DNA of 64,000 nt. It comes from Isoetes taiwanensis (Eukaryota; Streptophyta; Lycopodiopsida; Isoetales; Isoetaceae). Below, in pieces: positions 32,933 through 45,760 of the stretch; the first letter of the stretch is position 1; each line of letters opens with the position of its first letter. Location of the stretch: contig JAJEKV010000049.1 of assembly GCA_021234155.1 (NCBI GenBank), forward strand, positions 6,855,427-6,919,426. Reading direction: 5' to 3'. A program made the translations under genes and the position numbers. The notes beneath the pieces were generated by a model. The model did not search any database. It saw only the letters and a list, made by a program, of their open reading frames with translations, and was not told the origin of the DNA.

Positions 32933-34480
32933 ATAATGAATTATCATAGAAGCATTTATCTCTACCTTTGCAGTCCAGCAAACTCATTTTAGAAATAATA
33001 ACACTCAGCTCAAAGTAACTTAGTTCATAACAGCATATGTGCAGATAAAACCATCCAAGTAAAATTTCGTAAGCCTGCTCCAGCCACATACTCATATGTT
33101 TATCTACTCAATTTATAACTCAGCTCTAGTACCATGATTTGCATTTAGCATCCAAAGACATCAAGTGCTTCTAGCTCTAATAAATAATCACAAATGTCAT
33201 AATTAAGCTTCACTTGTGCAGTATGCAGTGTTCAGTCTAGATCTATGGTCATAAATCTCATTTAATAGATATGTAGCAATTTATTCAATTCCACACCCAG
33301 ATTCAAGTCAACAACCCGAGAAGCAGATCTGAGTGCTAAAAATGTTATTTTAACCATACGATATCTCAATATGTAATAGTAGGTTCAACAAATTTCTAGT
33401 CATCACATAGAATTTAAAACCAAGCGCTATAGCTATTTCTCTAATACTCACAACACATCCACAAATGCAATACATCTACTGATCATTTCTTATTGAAAAC
33501 ATTTAATAGGCATATCAACCCCAAACCTGATTAGTTTGAGTGGGCTTCTCCTCCTTGCCAGTGCCGTCAGTTAGATTAGCACCACCTGTGTGGCGAACAG
33601 CCAAGCTAAGATTTCAGGCCAAGCCCATATTACGGACTGCCCTACAGATGTAAACACGAGCCCTTCGATTATATCTTTTCCTTTTTGCATGCCCCTAGCT
33701 CTTCAGACTATCCAGCCAATGCTATACTTTGCTGGAGAATCATTGTACTTTGCTGCATTTCTGTGCAATAATCCCAGCAATATTGCTATCAGCCATGCTA
33801 TTTTTTACAACATTTTTCCTTTGCTTATTACCATCGCCAGTGACTAGATTTGCTTCACTGTGCCCATAGCATTTTCGTATCCTTGTATAACTAGCTGCAG
33901 ATCGCCATGGTATGCCCATCTTAATCCTGACATGCGGCCTTTATTGAACCTATTGAATCTTATTACAGTAGAATGCCATGGCCAAACCCTAACTTTATAC
34001 ACATAACCCTAAAATCGCAAATGCCCTTGCTACTGTACAGTAGTTATTTCTGGCCGTTTGCCACAGCTTTCATTTTTAGACATTATTTGTATTTTTATAC
34101 GACCAAATGCATACCATATGTGTTAAGGTTACGTGGTTAAAATTCAATTTGCCATATCCCAAATAATGGTAAACACATTAAAACATCCCTTTCCATAATG
34201 CACCATTACTCATGAACCAACATGCAATCGCCAAAGCCCTTGCCGCTGACAACTCTACGGTACAAATGCAAAGTACTTACCTTATGAGGCAGTGCCGCTA
34301 GATCTTAATTGCCATATCTTTTTCTGATAGCTCAAGGCCATAAACCATCACAAATGCCTGCCAAATTAGATACCTAGCCATCAAACACTCATGCATTTAT
34401 GCCACAAATTTGTGGACTTAATAATAATAATAATAATAAAGATAAGATAAGTCTTTTAACGTCCAATATTTATGGCTGAT
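32933..34480. other. No recognisable gene
   Basis: AT-rich sequence with short non-homologous ORFs only. A short (AAT)n run lies at 34419-34440. Confidence 0.6.
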
Positions 34481-34507
34481 AACGAGATATGATATCAACC
34501 CGTCCAA

Positions 34508-34575
34508 ACTTGTACTCACATGGATTCGAACCTTGGTCTCTAGCTTGAAAGACCAAGGGACTAACCAAGGCACCA
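34508..34575 (-). repeat. tRNA-like sequence (SINE head)
   Basis: On the minus strand TGGTGCCTTGGTTAGTCC (A box) is followed about 40 nt later by GGTTCGAATCC (B box). The ACCCTTTT...AATCAAGACATTT sequence next to it resembles the start of the repeat at 35698, so the head may belong to the same composite family. Confidence 0.6.
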
Positions 34576-35697
34576 AAAAACCCTTTTTACTCTTGACTAA
34601 ATCAAGACATTTATCCTAATAATCTATTCAAACATTTTAGGATCCAGTTTGCAGCCCTATAAATAAAATCAAGTGTTCGTTTGTCCATAGGCAATGACTA
34701 GGTCCTATTTTGAAGAATTATACAAAAATCAATATCATTGCAACTGTTTCCAGCTAGCTTTGTTATATTGAATACGAAAATTCAGATTACACATTTTTTT
34801 ACAAGGCCATATTCTGGCAGAATGCGTTGCCTCTTCTTATATTCCTTGTATTCTTCCTTGTATTCTTGCTCTACATGTAGCCTCTGTATTAACGCCTACA
34901 GTTCAAATGTGCTCTTAAGCCTTAGGCAATGGTAACTCCTGCTAGAATCAAATTGGATAGTGTAGCATCATATCAAATTACAGATCGGCCACTGCTATGC
35001 GTCGTAGCAAAAATTGCAAAAGCAAAACATTTTAGCACAAACTAGGCCACAAAAATCCAATGCCACAGATGTTAGGACAAATAATAGAATTAGAAGGGCA
35101 TGCTGATATTGCTTTTCATTAACCGGAGGATAATATTCATCCCTTAAAAAGCATGGCATGGTATTCGTAGCTCTATAAACCACAAACGTCATAAAATTGT
35201 GCATGCAAGCCAAACTTGCTAGGTTTGGACAAGTGGCAAACATGCCTTCAACTTTATAAACAAAGTACATAAAGGTCAATATGATAATCTTGAAAAGGCC
35301 CTTTGCATTAAATATAATTTTTCCTACCTATTTTCTTTCAAAAGCAAAATCTCCAAGTAGCATTTACGTTTCTTTCTAGAGTTTATGGGCACCCCATAAA
35401 GTTACTTTAGTCATTTACTCACACTAAAGAAGTTGAGCAATGTTCATCCTTACCATTTTGTCCATGTCAACGAAGTAATCTGCCTTCAATATATGCCCAT
35501 GCTTCCATAGTTAATGGTCAAAGCGCATGCCTATATAGCTCACATTAGTTGAACAATGTTATCTTACCATTTTGTGAACCTTAAAATGAAGGGAAGTTTA
35601 AAATGAAGGACATCTACACATCAACATCCATTGAACATGTACTTATTCCAGCTTCATTAACTTTTGCATCTTTGGACAATAATATTAAAAAAAAAAA

Positions 35698-37503
35698 AAA
35701 CCTTTAAGTCTGGTACAGACCAGACCATTAATCTTAATCAAGACATTTGTCTAAATCAAGATTCAATTTGCAGTTCTCAATACATACAGGTGTATATGCA
35801 TTAAGACATAGACCTGGTCACATTTTTTAGCATTAAACCATCTCCTTTTTTCCTGTCATTCATATATTCAACACTTTGTGAAGAACAAAACATATACCAG
35901 TTTTTCCCTTTCAAAAAGTTTTTTCTTTATTCCAGTAACAACTCCAAATATTCAAATGACTATAATTTACCTTATAATTAGTGGATGTACCACCAAAAAT
36001 ACAATCATCATTGCAAGTTTCTAAATGTAACCATTGTAGCTCCACCATAAATAATAGCACAACCCAAATGCTTCAAAGTCATCATGCATTGAAAACAAAA
36101 CAGAGAGCAGAGGACCCTGTTACCTGCAGTAGAACCAAAGGACGGTTAGCCAAGTTCATGGGTAAGAGCCTAAGCTACTAGCAGGTGTCATGGGGTCCTC
36201 TAAGGTTATCCCGCTTCACACTGCTTGTAATCAGAAAAATATCCAAAATAAAAGGTTAATCACCATATACACTATAAAGTTGGCACAAGATATTTTCATT
36301 ACAAAGATCTTGTAAAAATTCATAACAAGGCTTATGTAATCCAAGCAAATCGAACAAGTGTGCCTCGCCATATTACCCCCTGTTATAAGCTCAAATTTTA
36401 GTTCAGATCAACTTTTATTATCTATATTAAGCAGCATATGACTTTAATCTGCATGTTCGTGCTGCATAAGCCAATTTTCCACTCCTTCAAGCCCATTAGA
36501 TCAGGAGTACATGATCATCATATGTCCAAGACTATTTTAACTTTATCCAAACTGGATCTGTTTACTAGCAAAAACACAAATGCATTGATCAGTGGTCAGT
36601 GCAAGCAAGCACTGGTAGTGTTCTGTCCAGATCTGCACTCTTATCTTATCTAGCTATTTAGCAACCATTATCTTGCAACCAGCAAATAGCTTACATGTTA
36701 GAAATTTACATGGTACTTTTGGTTATGCATAATTTTTTGTCTCATATTTACTAGATCAATGGAGTTTAATTATACATTAGTAACATAAATATCAATCTGA
36801 GCTCTGTTTGTAAAACAAAGGTTCCAATCAAAGCACAAAATGTCAAACGCAACACTAAAGCAATAGTGAAGCTAACAATCATATACTGATCATGCAGAAG
36901 TTCATATTGTTCACTACACAAATGCCAAATGGCCAAATAAACCTCAAACCTGAATAGATTGTGCGATCATATGATTTGCCGTGAACTCCATCGCTCTTTT
37001 CTCCACATGGATGCGTAGCATTTGAATCTCCCTGGACCTTACTCCAGAGTTTCCATCCATAGGCAGCTCAGGATCAGAAGCAAGCACCATAGCATGCCAT
37101 AGCCATCTCTTGCATTTATCCTCAAGAGTCTTGTGCCTTAAAGAATCGGGAAGATATGCCTTACAAGAATCGGCAAAATATGTTGTCGCATTTCTCCAAT
37201 TGGTTTTACCCTAGGATATTTAGCCATTTGCCCTAAATTCCCTTTTCCTCCAATATTGCATGTCAAGAAAAATATAAATTCCTTACTTTAAGGTCACATG
37301 GTTAAAATTAAAGTATCTTTTTGGCCCCACATCTTGTACGGTCCACCATATCCATAGTCTTATCCCATATGGTGTGATACTACATGTCCATTTGTTAGCA
37401 TATGAAAATCTTATACCCTTGTCTCAAGAATGTCCAATGTTAGCATATGCAAAATTTAGACCCTTGTCTCAAAAATATGAAAACATGAATGCATACAAGC
37501 ACT
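35698..37503 (+). repeat. Segmental duplication, intact copy (1.8 kb)
   Basis: Nearly identical to 38150-38940 plus 42006-43028. It contains the tRNA-like block 36091-36236 and no coding sequence. This copy is uninterrupted, so it shows the state of the second copy before the 3.07-kb insertion. At the junction about 13 bp (AAGCCAATTTTCC) present here are missing from the other copy. Confidence 0.92.
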
Positions 37504-39164
37504 CATTTGTTTCAAACTGCCTTTGTTAACCCATCCATCCTTGTCTTGTATAATGTAACAACATATGTTCACACATACTCTTGTTCATATGCCACTAGTG
37601 TATTAGCACTTAGCCCATAGCAAACAAGCTATCTTCTCATCTTAGAGCACTACAAGGTATCTTAGAGCACTACATGGTACAACTGTCTCAAGAACTACAC
37701 CATTGCCTCAAAAATATGAAATCATGCATCTACACATGCCACTTCATGAACTTATATTGTGTAGGTTACCATGTCATATTAATAAAAAAAATCCTACCTC
37801 CTTCCGTAGGTCAGGAAAGGCCTTGCAAATTGTCTTCTTTACAAATTCTGCTAACAAGGTGAGTAGGACCTTGTTGTAGACAAGGCCCTACCCAACCTAT
37901 ACTGTAACAGCACATATTCCATGGGCAAATGCCTTTTCAAGCTTTGGGCAAATGCCTTTCTAATGAATATTTCAATATGACAAATATCCACTTCTTGTTA
38001 GCATCCACTTCTTGTTAGCATGATGTTCATCCAATCTGCCATGATCCTATGCAAATACCATCATTCAATAATTAGTACAATGTACACACCTGAAAAGAAC
38101 CACGGTCTAAGTTACTGGTATAACCAGTAAACTGAGATTATAATAAAAAAACCTTTAAGTCTGGTACAGACCAGACCATTAATCTTAATCAAGACATTTG
38201 TCTAAATCAAGATTCAATTTGCAGTTCTCAATACATACAGGTGTATATGCATTAAGACATAGACCTGGTCACATTTTTTAGCATTAAACCATCTCCTTTT
38301 TTCCTGTCATTCATATATTCAATACTTTGTGAAGAACAAAACATATACCAGTTTTTTCCTTTCAAAAAGTTTTTTCTTTATTCCAGTAACAACTCCAAAT
38401 ATTCAAATGACTATAATTTACCTTATAATTAGTGGATGTACCACCAAAAATACAATCATCATTGCAAGTTTCCAAATGTAACCATTGTAGCTCCACCATA
38501 AATAATAGCACAGCCCAAATGCTTCAAAGTCATCATGCATTAGAATAGAATAGAATAGAATAGAAAACAAAACAAAGAGCAGAGGACCCTGTTACCTGCA
38601 GTAGAACCAAAGGACGGTTAGCCAAGTTCATGGGTAAGAGCCTAAGCTACTAGCAGGTGTCATGGGGTCCTCTAAGGTTATCCCCCTTCACACTGCTTAT
38701 AATCAGAAAAATATCCAAAATAAAAGGTTAATCACCATATACACTATAAAGTTGGCACAAGATATTTTCATTACAAAGATCTTGCAAAAATTCATAACAA
38801 GGCTTATGTAATCCAAGCAAATCGAACAAGTGTGCCTCAGCCATATTACCCCCTGTTATAAGCTCAAATTTTAGTTCAGATCAACTTTTATTATCTATAT
38901 TAAGCAGCATATGACTTTAATCTGCATGTTCGTGCTGCATATGTAGCATTATAACAGGGGGTTTTTTTTTGTGATTTTATACATTTTTTGGCATGGTTTT
39001 TATATGATTTCATGGGCGTATTGCACGAGGCATACTAATCAGTATATCTAGAGTGCACACTGGATTCATATATTTGAATGGCATTTTATCTATGGTTTTG
39101 CAATGGTTTTGCCTTGCATGTTTTTGTTCCTTAAAAACTTAATTAATTTAATTTTACTAAGGCC

Positions 39165-39365
39165 ATGCAAGCAACGAGGCATTCAACTTTAGGGTTCATC
39201 TTTAGGTTCGTGAGTGAAGGGGATTTAGAGGAGAGATACACCGATTGCATGGTACATTTCAAATCTGATGGAGATTTAGTCCTTCTAGACCAAGGATTTA
39301 ATCGGTCTACAAATTTTGCAAGCAAGGATGTGCGGGAGATCCGATTGATGCATTTGACGAGGGTC
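39165..39365 (+). pseudogene. Bulb-type (G-type) lectin domain fragment
   Basis: The frame reads STLGFIFRFVSEGDLEE, HFKSDGDLVLLDQGFN, then ASKDVREIRLM. This follows the G-type lectin/EP1-like pattern TLGFF..., ...GDLVL.D..G...WS.., G.VR.A.L...GNLVL. The expected W of the WST motif is lost, and the GNLVL strand is replaced where antiporter sequence begins. The match is by pattern only. Confidence 0.42.
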
Positions 39366-40675
39366 CTTAGTACTTATGCATGCATTTTTCCTTTCATTGG
39401 CTTCTTTACAAGATTTGCCTTTTTATTGTACCCATTGAGGGATGTGTTACATCCCGTTGCCCTAGCTTGATTCATTGTTACTACGGGTCCTCGATTTTTA
39501 AGTCCCATAACCATTCTTGGATCCGGTCATTTGCATTGTTCTATGTAATGGCGAGCTTTGGGGCAATGTTGTGGTTTCCGTTCTTTTCGGGGTTTTGCAA
39601 ATCGGGTAAGTAGTACAATTGACTATCCGGAGATTTAGAGACATATTTTTTTTTTAATTTCGAAGAATTCTCATAGCAGATTACCACTCGTTGATGAAGC
39701 AAAACAATTTTACCCTCTGTTTGGATTAGGGGCCAATATTGCTCGGGTCTTCTCTCGGTAGAACAAGTGAAATATTTTTCACGACTTAGAGTCCGTTGGG
39801 TCCCTCGGCCAGACGGATGGGCCATGTCTCTAAAAAGGAATGATGGGGCTGGTGGTAATGCTAGGTCCGGGTAACTGTGGTATTTATTGGTCGGTGAACA
39901 AGTTTGTCCTCAACGATCCCCTCTACCCAAAACAAAGTTGAAGCTAGAAAGAAGGTAAGTTACCGAATGAAATTGATTTTTTTTCCCATCGCTAATCTCT
40001 CGGTGATGACTAACTGTGTATTTTTTTTTGAAATTTTTGATGAAATACGGGAATTCTCTACGAATGATAAGCCAAGCTAACTATGGTGGAAAGTGCGAAA
40101 CTTTTATTGAGCTCAAGATATATCAGAGACCTGGCTACTCTGGTGGTGGCATATGGCATAAGCATTAATCTGGTAGAGGTGACATGGAAAGGAAAACCAA
40201 AAGCTCAAGTAAGTATTGTTCAGAATTTTTTCAAGCGGTCATGTTGTAAAATAGTAAAGGTTATATGTTTGTGGGAGCGGTTTCAAGCCCAAATGAGTAC
40301 TCTACATTTATGGGAGATTTCTCAACACACACTGGGATTGCAACCTTCACAATGATCCTCTTGAGTCGCGTTATATTCAGAAAGTATGGATGGGGTGTGG
40401 CTGCCACCATTACTCCAACTGTGTTGCTCATAACTGGAGTTGCCTTCTTTGCATTAGTGTTATTCAGTGCTCCTCTGACTCCTTTCCTTGGAAGCGTCGG
40501 CCTTACTCCACTTCTAGCAGCTGTCTATGTAGGGGCTTTGCAAAACATCTTCAGCAAAAGTGCCAAATATAGTTTGTTTGATCCATGCGAAGAGATGGCA
40601 TATATTCCCTTGGATGTCACAACCTTATTGGATATGGAGCTATTCTCGCATGGATGATGATACAAAATTTTATGT
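39366..40675 (+). pseudogene. Plastid-type ATP/ADP antiporter (NTT) pseudogene fragment
   Basis: Plant NTT proteins exchange ATP for ADP plus phosphate across the plastid inner envelope. Here 39380-39955 gives, in shifting frames, FPFIGFF...FAFLLYPLRDVLHP, ALFYVMA, GLGANIARVFSGRT and GIYWSVNKFVLNDPLYPK. After a GTAAGT donor (39955) and an intron-like gap, 40083-40208 gives MVESAKLLLSSRYIRDLATL and VVAYGISINLVEVTWKGK. After a second GTAAGT (40209), 40283-40610 gives SPNEYSTFMGDF, KYGWGVAA, LLAAVYVGALQNIFSKSAKY and SLFDPCEEMAYIPLD. A ~37-nt insert separates PLD from DDDTK. The first ~150 residues and the last transmembrane helices are missing, and there are several stops. Confidence 0.88.
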
Positions 40676-40799
40676 AGCAAAAAACATATCATCTCAGAAA
40701 GCAAAAAAACATATCATCCGGCACTATATTTTTGCACTTTGTTTGGACAATAGGATTTGAAACTATAGTTTAGATCTTAGGCTTGATAATCGACCCAAA

Positions 40800-41020
40800 G
40801 AAAGACTCTTCTCAACAAATGGGACATGCTCAATGCAACCAAATGCCAAAATCTTAATCCTGGACATAGAAGAATTCAAGCATTTCAAGATCTAGAAGCA
40901 GTTCCATATGCAACTTTTTTGAGATTAGAAGCAGATGGAAATGTGACAGTGAACTGTTGGGATGGATGGGTAAATATGATTGGAGTGTCTTCAGATATGA
41001 GGTTCTTCGCAGATCCTTGA
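40800..41020 (+). pseudogene. Second lectin-like fragment
   Basis: The frame includes PYATFLRLEADGNVTVNCWDGW and ends FFADP. RL..DGN...Y.W followed by a D-P just before a Cys-rich end is the pattern of the second half of EP1/S-locus-like lectin proteins. Together with 39165-39365 it suggests one lectin gene into which, or beside which, the antiporter fragment was placed. Confidence 0.35.
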
Positions 41021-43028
41021 GAAAAATGATTAAAAAAATTGCTAATTCAATTTTATTATCTTTTGAGTTTGTTTACAAGATGCATGAACTTGAACTGTTA
41101 CATGCTTCAAAGCCATAGAATGGCTACGAACTATATCGAGTATGATGTTATCCACTATTTTATTTATGATGATACTGCTTCCTAGAAAGCAAATATAGTG
41201 AACAGAACTTCCATGCGTCTGTAAATGCATATTTATGACTTAAGACCTATCTTTGGATATGGAAAAGGTATGTTTTCTCTAAATTTAGTTTAAATATTTA
41301 TTATAGTAGATAGACCATAATATTATTTGAACTATGAAGTTGCCCTAATGACATGATAGCCAGATTATTTGTTAGCCATTATTATTTGAACTATGAAGTT
41401 GCCTTGATGCATGAACTATTTAATGGCATGTCTGATGCAAACTATGAAGTTCAAATGCACTATTATTCTCTAAATATTTCAGGGTTTCCTTTGTATTCTA
41501 ATGTCACCCTCACAATGACTTTAATTATTTGATCTACTTGCTTATTATACATTGTATTGTATCATAGAAATGCCTATTTAAACATATCTACGACATCATT
41601 ACAATTCGGGCCTAAATATGTTCTTTATACAACAACACATATAACACATATGACACATATAATTACAAATGTTTTCTAGTTCATTCATCAATTCTTAGGG
41701 CCCCGAAGGGGCCCAAAAATTTTTGGGTTAACACACAAACCATTACATCTAACACTCTAAAATTAAATCCCCCTTCAAACCCCCTTTGGTTTGGGTGCAT
41801 ATTCACACGGGGGGTGACGTAGGGCAGCGAGAGCCCCTATAATTATGTTTTGCACGTACAAAATCAACACCATATAGTATATTACCTCAAATCTTAGAGT
41901 ATTTTGCAAATCTTGTTATACAGTATAGCAAATTCCATACATCCATACCCCACAAATGAGGAACTTTGTGTACGGTGTAGATTACGGAATAAGGGGTGAA
42001 TATGCACTCCTTCAAGCCCATTAGATCAGGAGTACATGATCATCATATGTCCAAAACTATTTTAACTTTATCCAAACTGGATCTGTTTACTAGCAAAAAC
42101 ACAAATGCATTGATCAGTGGTCAGTGCAAGCAAGCACTGGTAGTGTTCTGTCCAGATCTGCACTCTTATCTTATCTAGCTATTTAGCAACCATTATCTTG
42201 CAACCAGCAAATAGCTTACATGTTAGAAATTTACATGGTACTTTTGGTTATGCATAATTTTTTGTCTCATATTTACTAGATCAATGGAGTTTAATTATAC
42301 ATTAGTAACAGAAATATCAACTCGAGCTCTCGTTTTGTAAAACAAAGGTTCCAATCAAAGCACAAAATGTCAAACGCAACACTAAAGCAATAGTGAAGCT
42401 AACAATCATATACTGATCATGCAGAAGTTCATATTGTTCACTACACAAATGCCAAATGGCCAAATAAACCTCAAACACGAATAGATCAGGCGATCATATG
42501 ATTTGCCGTGAACTCCATCGCTCTTTTCTCCACATGGATGCGTAGCATTTGAATCTTCCTGGACCTTACTCCAGAGTTTTCATCCATAGGCAGCTCAGGA
42601 TCAGAAGCAAGCACCATAGCATGCCATAGCCATCTCTTGCATTTATCCTCAAGAGTCTTGTGCCTTAAAGAATTGGGAAGATATGCCTTACAAGAATCGG
42701 CAAAATATGTTGTCGCATTTCTCCAATTGGTTTTACCCTAGATATTTAGCCATTTGCCCTAAATTCCCTTTTCCTCCAATATTGCATGTCAAGAAAAATA
42801 TAAATTCCTTATTTAAGGTCACATCGTTAAAATTAAAGTATCTTTTTGGCCCCACATCTTGTACGGTCCACCATATCCATAGTCTTATCCCATATGGTGT
42901 GATACTACACGTCCATTTGTTAGCATATGAAAATCTTATACCCTTGTCTCAAGAATGTCCAATGTTAGCATATGCAAAATTTAGACCCTTGTCTCAAAAA
43001 TATGAAAACATGAATGCATACAAGCACT

Positions 43029-43934
43029 GGAGGTATGAGGGCATTGTATGGCATCATGAGCATTTGGAGAAACATGAATATAGATAAATGGGACATCAGG
43101 AAATTGATGTACAAGATGCTAGTGCAAACAGTTGTACTGTATGGCTCCCCAGCATGGAGTCCAGGTCTTTCCAGACGTATGTGGAAGGAGGTAGAAAAGG
43201 TTCAGAAAAGGTTTATTCTTGAAGAGTTAGGGGTGAAACAGCAAACGCCTTATGCCATGCTACTTGCTGAAACAGGATTACTGCCATTGGAAGCAGAGGC
43301 TCTATGTCAGACTCTTGAATACCTTCGACGTATCAAAGATCTAGAACCCAGTAGGATTCCTCACCGTGCATTACTGGAATCATCAAAACAAAATTGTCCA
43401 GGGTGGTATAAGCAGCTCGCTTGTTGGGCAGACCAATGGGGGATTGACTTCAATAGTTTGCCCGATACTCACATTGGCATGGGAGACTTGATCACAGAGC
43501 AGGTAACTAGAAAACTATGGTGTGATTGTGGGGTGAAGATGGATTTTTATAAAAAGGAAGTGAATCCCATGCTGGTATATGCTGGACAAGACTATTTGAA
43601 CGCAAATCTTGGAAAAGGGAAACGGAAACTCATAGCTCAAACTAGATTGAGCTCCCATGGGCTAGAGATCGAGATGGGACGAGAAGAAGGCACTCCAAGG
43701 TGGCAAAGAATCTATCCTTGTTGTTGGAGGATGGTGGTAGAAGATGAGCAGCATGCCTTCTTAGAATGTCCAAACTTTACAGATTTAAGAGAGGAGTTTG
43801 ATATCCATACAACATCCTTTTCTGAATTTTTGATGCTTGACCCATCAAAGATAGGGGGCTACCTCCAAGCTTGGTGGACGCACAGACAATTCACTATTGA
43901 TCTTCTCCAGTTTGTGGAGTTCTTTGAGTCATAG
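43029..43934 (+). CDS. LINE polyprotein C-terminal ORF
   Basis: About 300 codons without a stop, starting inside the element because its 5' part is missing. The first 14 nt of the open frame belong to the flanking repeat. It holds the LYG..AW connection motif after RT and a Cys-Cys...His...Cys zinc-binding motif typical of LINE C-termini, which helps bind the template RNA or target DNA. Low-copy decay suggests a relatively young insertion. No start codon of its own is evident. Confidence 0.75.
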   Translation, partial: GGMRALYGIMSIWRNMNIDKWDIRKLMYKMLVQTVVLYGSPAWSPGLSRRMWKEVEKVQKRFILEELGVKQQTPYAMLLAETGLLPLEAEALCQTLEYLRRIKDLEPSRIPHRALLESSKQNCPGWYKQLACWADQWGIDFNSLPDTHIGMGDLITEQVTRKLWCDCGVKMDFYKKEVNPMLVYAGQDYLNANLGKGKRKLIAQTRLSSHGLEIEMGREEGTPRWQRIYPCCWRMVVEDEQHAFLECPNFTDLREEFDIHTTSFSEFLMLDPSKIGGYLQAWWTHRQFTIDLLQFVEFFES

Positions 43935-44035
43935 TTTAATATGTCCAATTTTTTATACAATGTACTAGTTTTTGTCGCCAAATGGACCTGAGGGTCTTCA
44001 AACGGCGTGACATCAATCAATCAATCAATCAATAA
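43029..44035 (+). mobile_element. LINE family B C-terminal part with ATCA tail
   Basis: A 5'-truncated non-LTR element. Frame 43029-43934 is intact and carries the post-RT region: MLVQTVVLYGSPAWSPGL, FILEELGV and the zinc-knuckle CCWRMVVEDEQHAFLECPNF. The 3' UTR after the stop ends in (ATCA)n at 44010-44035. RT itself is lost. It inserted at the edge of the segmental duplication. Confidence 0.82.
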
Positions 44036-44062
44036 TTCAATATCATATATGAAATGAATTTG

Positions 44063-45760
44063 TTTTTTGAAGAACGTGTTTTACTTCATATTATACACTC
44101 AAAATATTACAAAGTACTTCCAGAAGTAAGAAATATCCCTGAAGCATCAATCACTTTTAGATGATCACTCCATATTGGAAATTTAATACGATCAGGCCAA
44201 TTGGAGATCTGAAAGCAATTATATATGAAATGAATTTTGATCCATGTCAAAAAAGAATCTATTTTGGCCATATAAGCATCTATTTCTTGATTTCCATACA
44301 TTTTATAAGGCAAGAAAAATAATAGTGTTATTAAATATATTGTGGGTCTACAGTAATTTAATAATAGAGCTTCTATCATGAGTGCCAAAGTAGTGATCAA
44401 ACCATCTCCAAAAAGGCTCAAGTTTAAGATAGAAAAATATATGCTCTATGTTTTTTTCTATCTTATTGCATAAGGAAGATAAATTATGGTCTCTGTTGGA
44501 ATAATTCAGAAGACAAGGGACACTTTTGTTAGCAATCAGCCAAATCAAGAATGAAATCTTCTTAGAAGAATAGGAATTCCACACATTAGCAATCAGAGAT
44601 TTTGACATCTCTAAATCAAGGTTCCAGTAAGATGTTGATTTAGCCAGGTTTGATTTTTATTGAGAAAATCATAAATGATACTAATCTTGTAGTAGGATTT
44701 GTTATTAAGCAGCCAGTCAAAACCAGAGATTGGAGTAGGAGATGGCACAATATCCACAACCATTTGCTTTATGTGGTAGACGATCTGTTTATCTGAGATA
44801 GTACCTCTTATTTTTCTTCTCAAATTAGACCAAGTAATCCATCTATCATTGTTCCAGAGATTTCCAATAGAATTTAAACCATAAGACTTTCGTCTTTTGT
44901 ATATTCGAGGGTGCTTGAGGGCAAGTATGTAGTTTGGATGATCATCACTAAAGATTGAGGACTAGAAAATAGGCATAGTTAGATGAGTATGAACTACAAT
45001 GAAGTAAGAAAAAGATGGATAAACATTGTTCCAAGCTTTTATAATATTTCTCATCAAATGAGATATATTTGGAGCAAGTTGAGTTCACAAAAAGCAGAAC
45101 TTGAGAGCTCATGTGAGATTGAAGGGTGACCAGCAGGATTACTTCTAGATAACCAATAATTTATAAAAAGAGAAGTTGCATATGATGATCTCCTCATGGC
45201 TTTCTAAATGAATTTACCAGCTAGAGCATGGGCTCGCTTGTGCAAATGCAATTAAGGCCACCTTCTTTTTCATAGCAATAGTATCCCAATTAACCATGTT
45301 ACTGCCATTCCAAATGAATTTCCTTTATCATTTTCTCAATTTGCATGTAGACAGAACTAGGAGCGACCAAAGCAGAGGAGAAATAAATATGAGAACTAAC
45401 AAAGACTGTATTGGCAATGACAATTCTACCTGCCAGAGAGAGACTTTTTTTTTTAAATATGCTGGATCTTTTCAACAATTAGGGCTCAAAGACCAATAAG
45501 ATTGGCATTTAGGGATAACGGCATACCTAAAAGTTTAGTAGCTTGGAAGATGCTAATGACATTAATCCCTACAATTGGGTTATCAAAAATATCCCCATAG
45601 TAGTACATTTATCAAGATTCAGAGAAATACCAGGTGCAGCACTAAAGTTGGTATGTTTCCCCCAGTCCAAAGCCTCCAGCAGATCAGAAACACAAGAAGT
45701 AGCCATGATAAGCATTAAGTTTCCATAAACATTTGCTTAATAATAGCACTCTCTATAAAA
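44063..45760 (-). mobile_element. L1-type LINE remnant, RT thumb to 3' end
   Basis: On the minus strand about 45660-45300 encodes pieces of the plant L1 RT thumb (SLNLDKCTTMGIF, SLSLAGRIVIANTVF). Then 44823-44348 encodes the zf-RVT region (SDKQIVYHIKQ, YYKISIIYDFL, KISFLIWLIANKSVPC) and a C..C...H-type finger. The 3' end matches 24803-24930 and ends in A-rich sequence at 44063. Multiple stops and frameshifts. Confidence 0.78.

Larger units (their letters stand above)
38937..42005 (+). mobile_element. 3.07-kb composite element (copy B) carrying host gene fragments
   Basis: Bounded by GCATATGTAGCATTATAACAGG on the left and GGGGTGAATATGC on the right, so both ends start GCATAT when read inward. 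Homologous ends in inverted orientation bound 31402-32932. Subterminal to the right end, 41800-42005 is a ~205-bp foldback whose ends are GCATATTCAC/GTGAATATGC. Inside are lectin-like and plastid ATP/ADP antiporter fragments. The element has no transposase, so it would depend on another one. No target duplication is obvious. Confidence 0.72.
38150..43028 (+). repeat. Segmental duplication, second copy, split by insertion
   Basis: Two halves, 38150-38940 and 42006-43028, align end to end with 35698-37503. The break holds the element 38937-42005. Two small differences (an AGAAT expansion near 38545 and indels near 42320) mark the copies as separate. At 43028 homology stops because a 5'-truncated LINE begins. 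Confidence 0.9.
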
